Part shown: piece after piece, positions 1 to 4,846 of the stretch
Layout: each line of letters begins with the position of its first letter
How positions within the stretch are numbered: the first letter of the stretch is position 1
From: Eubacteriales Family XIII. Incertae Sedis bacterium
GTDB lineage: Bacteria > Bacillota > Clostridia > Peptostreptococcales > Anaerovoracaceae
Direction: 5' to 3'
DNA length: 7,252 nt
Assembly: GCA_031263875.1 (NCBI GenBank)
Contig: JAISEX010000114.1
Coordinates: forward strand, 1 to 7,252
The notes under the pieces: generated by a model
Seen by the model: the letters and a program-made list of their open reading frames with translations, nothing else
Database searches by the model: none
What the model was told of the DNA's origin: nothing
Translations under genes and position numbers: made by a program

Positions 1-332
1 TTTTTGAATTAAAAATTTTGGGGGGTGCCCCCCCCCCCCCCCCCCCCCGGAAAATGTTTGGGTTTCAACGGTTTGGTGGGGTTTTCTGAATTTTAGTGTG
101 TGGTTTTTGCTATCTGACTTGCGAATTTTTTGGTATTTTCGCAGGAGGGGGATGGGGACGGCAGGGAGTGGATGGGCGCGACATATCCGTTTCTCGTTTT
201 TTTTGATGTTTGGGTGAGAAACGAGTTCGCCGTGGTAAGGATGGGCGGGATGGGTGCTTTGCCCGCACAGGGGAGCGGCTTGGAGCGGTAATGAGAATTT
301 TAGCGTGGCGGCGGGGAATGGCGCGTATGTCC
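1..332. other. Non-coding stretch left of repeat copy A
   Basis: No ORF here has a credible start, SD or recognisable protein; the short frames are arginine- or proline-rich translations of repetitive GC-rich DNA. Besides the C tract there is only an inverted pair CGTTTCTC (188-195) and GAGAAACG (216-223) with a 20-base loop containing a T run. Confidence 0.6.
28..48. repeat. Poly-C homopolymer tract (21 bases)
   Basis: Twenty-one consecutive C residues follow AAAATTTT, six G and TG. It lies in non-coding DNA at the window edge. It could be a slippage-prone tract or an assembly or sequencing artefact near a contig end. Confidence 0.8.
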
Positions 333-453
333 CGCGCAAGGGATAGCAGCGGAAATTCCGCAGGCCCCACCGGGGCCGAGGAATTGAAGCGCATAGCCCG
401 GTGGGGCTGTTTCGCCGTGTTTAAATTCAGTTTATTGTTAAAAGTTTAACGAT
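333..453 (+). repeat. Dispersed intergenic repeat, copy A (downstream of the operon)
   Basis: Inverted relative to copy B at 4473-4652, with the same three blocks at 333-362, 381-410 and 434-453. The 18-base spacer contains GGCCCCACCGGGGCC. A perfect 10-bp stem can form between GCCCCACCGG (364-373) and CCGGTGGGGC (398-407), so any transcript would be strongly structured. It might stop or protect the dppC transcript, but there is no U-tract to support a canonical terminator. Confidence 0.85.
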
Positions 454-576
454 TGGGCCATCTCATTTATTTCAGGGCAGCCCCATGCGCCCAAAGTATT
501 TTTACGGTCACCCCAATCACCCAATCAACGGGACAAACTCCGAATGAAAAAGGTGATCCGGACAGTCTGCGCTGCG
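454..576. other. dppC downstream spacer, no clear terminator
   Basis: These 123 bases separate the dppC stop from repeat copy A. They contain a tandem 8-mer CCCAATCA (512-519, 520-527) and a weak GGGC/GCCC pairing near 477-494. There is no GC hairpin followed by T residues on the minus strand, and no start of a following gene. Confidence 0.5.
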
Positions 577-1449
577 TTACACCGCGCCGCCGTTCCCGCC
601 GCGTTCCGCGAGGTAATTTCCGAGGATATTGATGGCGGTGGCCGTGATGATAATGGCAAGCCCGGGCGCGAGGATGGCCGCGGTGTTGTCGAAGATGATG
701 GAGCGCGCGTCGGAGAGCTGGCGTCCCCAGTCCGCGTCCTGCGGCGATACGCCGAGGCCGAGGTACGAGAGCGACGACATGGACACGATGGCGTAGCCGA
801 TGTTGAGGAAGAAGTTGACGAGGACAATCAGCGCCACGTTCGGGAAGATATGGCGCGCGAGTATGCGCAGTGTGCGCATTTTCAGTATCAGCGCCGCCTC
901 GATATAGGGTTTGTTCCGTTCGGCGATGACGGCCGAGCGCACGAGCCGGATATCGAACGGCGAATACAGGACGATCATCACGAGGACGCTGACCCAATAT
1001 CCTCCGCCGATGATCCCGGCGGCGACGATGGCGAGCAGCAGCGACGGCATCGAGAGCGTCAGATCCGCGTAACGCGATATGATCCAGTCGAGCGCGCCGC
1101 CGAACCAGCCCGCGAGCGCGCCGAATAGCAAGCCGATAATAATGGAGCCGGTCGCGATGACTATCGGCCCTAAGAGCGCGCTCCGCGCTCCGGCTATCGT
1201 CAGCTTCAGGATATCCCGGCCGAATTCGTCCGTGCCGAAGAGATGCCCGTCCGAAAACGGCGGCAGCGAGCCTTCCATGATATTCTGCGTCAGGGCGCCC
1301 GCGCCGCCCGCTTGCGGAAAGATCATCCAGAACAGCGCGGCTGCCACGACCGCGCACGACAGCCAGACGTCTATGCCGACACGCCGGCGCCCGCCGAGCC
1401 GCGGATTCTTCTCATGGTTTTTTGTTTTTGTGCGAAGCGCGATCACCAT
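577..1449 (-). CDS. dppC: Peptide-type ABC transporter permease, DppC family
   Basis: A 290-aa inner-membrane partner of DppB. It has the DppC layout: a basic cytoplasmic N-terminus (NPRLGGRRR), a first membrane helix at ~27-45, a periplasmic segment ending in HLFGTDEFGRDI (69-80, diagnostic for DppC), and membrane segments near 90-116, 130-150, 151-168, 203-228 and 257-278. The coupling loop EAALILKMRTLRILARHIFPN (184-204) keeps EAA and the closing PN but has Lys190 where the conserved Gly should be. LSYLGLGVSPQDADWG (227-242) is the other conserved block. The ATG start is chosen because AGAGGT lies six bases upstream; that SD is inside the terminal inverted repeat of the element inserted after dppB. 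No ATPase gene follows, unlike the common dppABCDF order. Past its stop lie about 125 non-coding bases and then a dispersed repeat. Confidence 0.94.
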   Translation of the reverse strand: MVIALRTKTKNHEKNPRLGGRRRVGIDVWLSCAVVAAALFWMIFPQAGGAGALTQNIMEGSLPPFSDGHLFGTDEFGRDILKLTIAGARSALLGPIVIATGSIIIGLLFGALAGWFGGALDWIISRYADLTLSMPSLLLAIVAAGIIGGGYWVSVLVMIVLYSPFDIRLVRSAVIAERNKPYIEAALILKMRTLRILARHIFPNVALIVLVNFFLNIGYAIVSMSSLSYLGLGVSPQDADWGRQLSDARSIIFDNTAAILAPGLAIIITATAINILGNYLAERGGNGGAV

Positions 1450-1450
1450 T

Positions 1451-1470
1451 TGGGTACCTCTAAAACACCT
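1451..1470. repeat. Terminal inverted repeat, dppC-side end of the inserted element
   Basis: On the minus strand this reads AGGTGTTTTAGAGGTACCCA and pairs with the other end at 1631-1651. It ends one base before the dppC ATG and contains the AGAGGT that acts as the dppC ribosome binding site. Confidence 0.75.
1456..1461 (-). promoter_or_regulatory. Ribosome binding site for dppC, carried by the inserted element
   Basis: AGAGGT on the minus strand, six bases before the dppC ATG (1449). It is part of the element's terminal repeat, so the present translation signal of dppC appears to derive from the insertion. Confidence 0.75.
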
Positions 1471-1630
1471 GTTGTGCGGATTTGGCGTGAAGTTTGCCGC
1501 GATTCATAGGCAACGCATAGGATCAGACTCTCTCGCTCCGCTCGTTCGCGGCTAAACGCAGGAATACTGGTGGTATTTTGAGGCTTTTTGCCGAAGAAGC
1601 GCGGTAAAATGCGCGGCAAAGGCGTGCGAT

Positions 1631-1651
1631 AGGGGTTTTTAGAGGTGCCCA
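1631..1651. repeat. Terminal inverted repeat, dppB-side end of the inserted element
   Basis: Plus-strand AGGGGTTTTTAGAGGTGCCCA. It matches the reverse complement of 1451-1470 apart from one T indel and two substitutions. It begins one base after the dppB stop codon. Confidence 0.75.
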
Positions 1652-2614
1652 TTACAGTGCACCCCGCTTTCTTCCCGCTCTCGCCGCGGGATTGATAAAG
1701 TACACCGCTATGTCCACGACCGCCGACGAGAGGCAGATGAAAAACGCGAGCACGAGCGTGAGGAATTGCACCACGGGCACGTCCTTCATCGTGACGGACG
1801 AGGCGAGCAGATTGCCGACGCCAGGAATGGCGAAGGTGGTTTCCACCAGCACGGTGGCCCCGATAAGGCTTGCCAGCACGAGGCCCATGCTCGTCAGTAT
1901 CGGGCCCGCCGCGTTTTTTAGCTGGGCCGCCGTGATCTTGAGCGGTGAGATGGCCCGCGCCCGCAGAAATACCGTGTAATCGCTGTCCACTTCGTTCAGC
2001 ATGGCGGAACGCGTCACTTTCATAAGCAGTGCGCTGACGCCGATCGTCAGCGCGAGCGCCGGCAGCGTCAGGTGCAGGATCGTGTCGCCGAAGCTCCCGT
2101 CGCCGATGCCGTACACGGGGAACCACCCGAACGTCAGCGCGAATACGTAGAGCAGCAGCAGGCCCGCCGCGAAACTCGGTGCGCTCGTCCCCACGAGGGC
2201 CACGACGTTTATCGCCTTATCGGAAAGTTTGCCGCGCCGTTTCGCCGCCAAGACGCCGAACAATATCCCGAACAGCACGCTCAGCGCCAGCGAAACGAGC
2301 ACGAGCTCGAGGCTCACCGCGAGATGCGGCGCCACCGTATCGGTCACGGGCGCGCCCGTGCGTATGGAATTGCCAAAATCGAGATGGAGCGCGTTATCGA
2401 CCCACCGGAAATATTGCGAGAAAAAGCTGTCGTTCAGGTGGTACTGATCCCGTATCGATTCGAGAATGGCGGGATCGACACGGCGCGCGCCTGCCAAAAC
2501 CCGCGCCGGATCGCCCGGCGCGAGATAGAGCAGCGAGAAGATTATGAATGACAGCGCCGCGATAGAAACCGCGAACGCTGCCAGTTTTTTTACGATGAAT
2601 TTAAGCGCTTCCAC
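1652..2614 (-). CDS. dppB: Peptide-type ABC transporter permease, DppB family
   Basis: A 320-aa inner-membrane subunit forming half of the import channel. The N-terminal helix (~10-31) ends in LYLAPGDPARVL, the family hallmark; FGNSIRTGAPV (80-90) is the conserved periplasmic segment. Further membrane segments lie near 98-124, 134-161, 180-198, 238-256 and 281-308, and ETTFAIPGVGNLL (258-270) is the typical DppB C-terminal motif. The cytoplasmic coupling loop is around 214-240 (LRARAISPLKI), with Ala where the family usually has Gly. The start is GTG because the codon before it is a stop (TGA). The only SD-like bases (AAGGA) overlap the binding-protein stop region, 17 bases upstream, which is a long spacing; translation may depend on coupling with the upstream gene. 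The TAA stop directly abuts a 201-bp inserted element that separates this gene from dppC. The family call is firm; the substrate is not. Confidence 0.95.
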   Translation of the reverse strand: MEALKFIVKKLAAFAVSIAALSFIIFSLLYLAPGDPARVLAGARRVDPAILESIRDQYHLNDSFFSQYFRWVDNALHLDFGNSIRTGAPVTDTVAPHLAVSLELVLVSLALSVLFGILFGVLAAKRRGKLSDKAINVVALVGTSAPSFAAGLLLLYVFALTFGWFPVYGIGDGSFGDTILHLTLPALALTIGVSALLMKVTRSAMLNEVDSDYTVFLRARAISPLKITAAQLKNAAGPILTSMGLVLASLIGATVLVETTFAIPGVGNLLASSVTMKDVPVVQFLTLVLAFFICLSSAVVDIAVYFINPAARAGRKRGAL

Positions 2615-2628
2615 TCACTCGTAAATTC

Positions 2629-4230
2629 TCATCCTTTTTTAAACAGATACGGCCAGTTGGAAAGGAGGGTGAACGAATTGTAATTTTCCACCGATACTCC
2701 TTTTGCGAGCGCCACTCCCGACTGTCCCCAGTAGATGGGCGCGTAAATCGCTTCTTCTCCCGCGATAGTTTCCGCCGCGATAACGAGCTTCGCCTGCGTT
2801 TCATTGTCCGGCGCGGAGAGAGCGTCCTGCACATCCTTCAGAACCGTGTCGTTCTTCCATTTGGCAGGATTCGACTCGCCGTCGGCATAGCACAGCCACG
2901 CGTCTATTTCCGCCGGTTCGCCCGTCGTCGGGATGTAACTCATGGAGGCTATCGCCTGCGCGTCGCCCACCTTCGTCAGCCATTGCTCGATCGGCTCCTC
3001 GGTAACTTTCAGCTCAAAGCCGATGCCTTTCAGCGATTCCGAAACGGCGATGAGCGCCCGCCCGAGATTTTGGTCGCTCGCCGGGAATGTCACTTCCGCT
3101 TTCAGGTCGGCGCCCTTGTACTTGGACTGCGCGAGCTCGCTGATGGCCGCTTCTATATTATACTCGTAATGCGTAACGGCTGCAGTCTCCTCGTTCGCTT
3201 TCGCGGCATCCCACGCGGTAACGTACTGCTCCGGAGCCGTGATGGACGTCGCGGCCTGCGCGTGCCCCTTCAGCAGCCCGTCAACGATGCTCTGACCGTC
3301 GATGGCGTAAGCCACCGCTTTTCTCACATGAATATCGTCGAACGGCTTGATGCCCGGATTGAACGTCAGCCCCTGATAGGAACGGTTGGAAACGAAGAAT
3401 ACATTCGCTCCGTCCACGTCGCTCCATTCCTTTTCCGAATCGCTCGGAATATCATACGTAAAGTCAATGTCGCCCTGCTTGAACGCGAGCAGGCGGGTAT
3501 TATTATCCTTGATAAAATCAAAGCGAATCTTCGCGAACTGCGGCTTTTCGCCCCGCCACGTATCGGAATATTCAAAGGTGACGTGCGAACCCGGCTCAAA
3601 TTCCACGGGCTTGTACGGGCCGGAGCCGCTGATAAGATCTTCCGGACTGCCGTAGGATTTTGCCGCCTCTACCGCCGTTTTCTGCGACACGAGCAGGCAG
3701 CCCGCGTTCGAGATGTTCCAGAGGAAACCCGGATGCGGGCCGTCGAGCGTAAACGTGACTTCGTCGTCCGCGGTCGCTTTGATCTCCCCGACATACCACG
3801 GGAAATAACTGGCGACGCCGGGCGACTTCGTTTCGTCCCGCGCCCTCTCGGCGGAATAGACCACGTCTTCGGCCGTCACGGGGCTGCCGTCATGAAACTT
3901 GGCGTCCTTGCGCAGCTTGAACGTCCACGTCGTCCCGTCCTCGCTGGCCTCCCACGATTCCGCGAGCCCCGGCACTAGCTGCCCCTCGTTCGACACCGCG
4001 ACCAGGCCTTCCTGCGTTATGGACGCGACATAGTAGTCGACGATGCCCGCGTTCTGGTTCAGATCGAGCGTCGCGAGGCTCCCCGTCAGCCCGATAACGA
4101 GCTCGTCGGCATTTTTCGTTTCCGCCGCGCCACCCTTGTCGTCCGACTTGCCCGAGCATGCCGCAAACGTCACGATCATCACCGCGGCCAGCGCAAGCAG
4201 CGCCGCGCTCCTGATAAACTTCTTTCTCAT
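2629..4230 (-). CDS. ABC transporter substrate-binding lipoprotein, SBP family 5 (peptide/nickel type)
   Basis: A 533-aa extracytoplasmic solute receptor. The N-terminus is a lipoprotein signal: basic MRKKFIR, hydrophobic 8-22, then a FAAC lipobox with C25 as the predicted lipidated cysteine, followed by a polar linker (SGKSDDKGG). Family 5 landmarks follow: LVPGLAESWEASEDG (85-99), TWTFKLRKDAKFHDGSPVTAEDV (101-123, the family's most conserved block), GSGPYKP (202-208), LAFKQGDIDF (248-257) and DDIHVRKAVAYAID (298-311). Length is normal for DppA/OppA-type proteins. The ATG start is supported by an AAGGAGGT Shine-Dalgarno six bases upstream and by a promoter about 50 bases before it. The stop lies 14 bases before dppB, so the two are cotranscribed. 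The protein hands ligand to the DppB/DppC channel. Family 5 members bind peptides, nickel chelates, glutathione, heme or sugars, and I cannot choose between them here. Confidence 0.95.
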   Translation of the reverse strand: MRKKFIRSAALLALAAVMIVTFAACSGKSDDKGGAAETKNADELVIGLTGSLATLDLNQNAGIVDYYVASITQEGLVAVSNEGQLVPGLAESWEASEDGTTWTFKLRKDAKFHDGSPVTAEDVVYSAERARDETKSPGVASYFPWYVGEIKATADDEVTFTLDGPHPGFLWNISNAGCLLVSQKTAVEAAKSYGSPEDLISGSGPYKPVEFEPGSHVTFEYSDTWRGEKPQFAKIRFDFIKDNNTRLLAFKQGDIDFTYDIPSDSEKEWSDVDGANVFFVSNRSYQGLTFNPGIKPFDDIHVRKAVAYAIDGQSIVDGLLKGHAQAATSITAPEQYVTAWDAAKANEETAAVTHYEYNIEAAISELAQSKYKGADLKAEVTFPASDQNLGRALIAVSESLKGIGFELKVTEEPIEQWLTKVGDAQAIASMSYIPTTGEPAEIDAWLCYADGESNPAKWKNDTVLKDVQDALSAPDNETQAKLVIAAETIAGEEAIYAPIYWGQSGVALAKGVSVENYNSFTLLSNWPYLFKKG

Positions 4231-4236
4231 TGTCTT

Positions 4237-4244
4237 ACCTCCTT
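4237..4244 (-). promoter_or_regulatory. Strong Shine-Dalgarno of the binding-protein gene
   Basis: AAGGAGGT on the minus strand, six bases before the ATG at 4230. It is a near-perfect anti-SD complement and fixes the start of the lipoprotein gene. Confidence 0.92.
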
Positions 4245-4288
4245 CATTATTTAATTTATATACATAATATCATATATGTTTAATATGT

Positions 4289-4317
4289 AATATATCACAT
4301 CCGCTGCGCTTCGTCAA
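4289..4317 (-). promoter_or_regulatory. Sigma70-type promoter of the binding protein-permease operon
   Basis: On the minus strand, -35 TTGACG (4317-4312) is followed by exactly 17 bases and -10 TATATT (4294-4289). Transcription would begin around 4282, giving a leader of about 50 bases. The surrounding ~200 bases (4240-4420) are conspicuously AT-rich against GC-rich genes, as expected of a promoter region. This lets the operon be transcribed independently of the upstream fusion gene. Confidence 0.8.
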
Positions 4318-4422
4318 GCCTGCCGCCGGAGATTTTTGTTGCCGATATATACTATACTACATATTTCTCCCTATAAATCAATGTTTTGTTCGTTCATATT
4401 TTTATCCGCCCCCGTATTTCAT

Positions 4423-4434
4423 CGGTATATACCG
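4423..4434. promoter_or_regulatory. 12-bp perfect palindrome upstream of the promoter (possible operator)
   Basis: CGGTATATACCG, a perfect dyad centred about 110 bases upstream of the -35. Its position is compatible with a regulator site, but there is no second copy near the promoter and no regulator gene in the window, so the function is speculative. Confidence 0.3.
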
Positions 4435-4472
4435 GGCGCATGGGGCCGTCCTTGCGTAGAATAAGGCGTTTT

Positions 4473-4494
4473 AATTGTTAAAATTTTAACAATT
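4473..4494. repeat. 22-bp perfect A/T-rich palindrome at the inner end of copy B
   Basis: The left half is AATTGTTAAAA and the right half is its exact reverse complement, centred between 4483 and 4484. An extra TTTTAACA lies just beyond, at 4500-4507. A degenerate version (8 of 10 paired positions) ends copy A at 434-453. It may be an element end or a protein-binding site. Confidence 0.75.
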
Positions 4495-4652
4495 GCGACA
4501 TTTTAACACGCGATGGGGACAGCCCCACCGGGCTATACGCTCCAATTCCGCTCATGCCATCGTCGTCATTCCGGGCCCCGCCCCGGAATCCCCCAGACAG
4601 AAGTATCTTAATGGGTGCAATTTGCGGAATTTCCGCTGCTATCCCTTGCGCG
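4473..4652 (-). repeat. Dispersed intergenic repeat, copy B (upstream of the operon)
   Basis: Reading on the minus strand, three blocks match the copy at 333-453 read on plus. They are a 30-bp identical block (4652-4623, containing AAGGGATAGCAGCGG and the palindrome GCGGAAATTCCGC), a ~30-bp block with two mismatches (4548-4519, containing ATAGCCCGGTGGGGCTGT), and a terminal A/T palindrome (4494-4473). Between the first two blocks this copy has 73 bases, including an 8-bp-stem hairpin (4568-4575 with 4582-4589), where the other copy has 18. The blocks keep their order in both copies. It has no coding potential that I can support. Confidence 0.85.
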
Positions 4653-4674
4653 TCGCGGCTGACGCCGCTCCTTT

Positions 4675-4810
4675 TCATCGTCGTCACTGCGGACATATGC
4701 TTAAAATACAGCGGCGCTTCACATCACAGCTTCCGCGACCCCCGTGTCATCGTCCCCCTTCCGGACATGCGCTGAGGCTATAGCGGCGCTTCACTCAGCT
4801 CCGAACCAAA
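4675..4810. repeat. Two diverged tandem units, 72-bp period
   Basis: TCATCG at 4675 and 4747, GGACAT in each unit, and AGCGGCGCTTCAC at 4710-4722 and 4782-4794 recur at a 72-bp spacing. The intervening bases are partly conserved. The second unit ends about 36 bases before the fusion-gene stop, so the array fills the gap next to repeat copy B. It is non-coding as far as I can see. Confidence 0.65.
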
Positions 4811-4846
4811 GCCCCCTTTCGCCACCTACCTTTAGTATAGAACCCA

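Larger units (their letters stand above)
1451..1651. mobile_element. MITE-like insertion between dppB and dppC (201 bp, terminal inverted repeats)
   Basis: Reading on the minus strand, the spacer begins TGGGCACCTCTAAAAACC and ends GGTGTTTTAGAGGTACCCA. These are imperfect inverted repeats of about 20 bases: one T indel and a few substitutions. The dppB stop TAA abuts one end and AATG, containing the dppC ATG, abuts the other. The flanks share AA, a possible 2-bp target duplication. Removing the element and one AA restores CTGTAATGGTG, a TAATG stop-start overlap typical of coupled permease genes. No ORF inside encodes a recognisable transposase, so it would be a non-autonomous element. An internal hairpin can form from TTTGCCG (1587-1593) and CGGCAAA (1614-1620). 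I cannot assign it to an IS family from sequence alone. Confidence 0.7.

Noticed and set aside
110..449. Short frames of 94 aa (minus) and 79 aa (plus) in the left non-coding region
   Set aside because: Low-complexity Arg/Pro-rich products without SD or similarity to anything I recognise; both overlap repeat copy A.
467..1357. Long minus-strand frame (296 aa) overlapping dppC
   Set aside because: Its translation is arginine- and histidine-rich with no domain. It is the off-frame shadow of the GC-rich dppC gene, which has clear family motifs.
1443..2126. 227-aa minus-strand frame crossing the inserted element
   Set aside because: It is a shadow of dppB continuing by chance through the element. 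Its last residues read the terminal repeat and the dppC start, and it contains no transposase motif.
4349..4382. Second promoter: TTGATT with TATAGT
   Set aside because: The spacer is 20 bases, too long for a convincing sigma70 promoter; the TTGACG/TATATT pair nearer the gene is much better.
4371..4397. Eight-codon minus-strand mini-ORF (MNEQNIDL) as a leader peptide
   Set aside because: It lies upstream of the clear promoter, so it would not be in the operon transcript, and its SD is poor.
4493..4783. Plus-strand frames of 96 and 73 aa in the intergenic gap
   Set aside because: They run through the dispersed and tandem repeats, lack SD sequences and show no protein features.
4675..4810. 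CRISPR-like array
   Set aside because: There are only two diverged units with a 72-bp period, no constant repeat with unique spacers and no cas genes.
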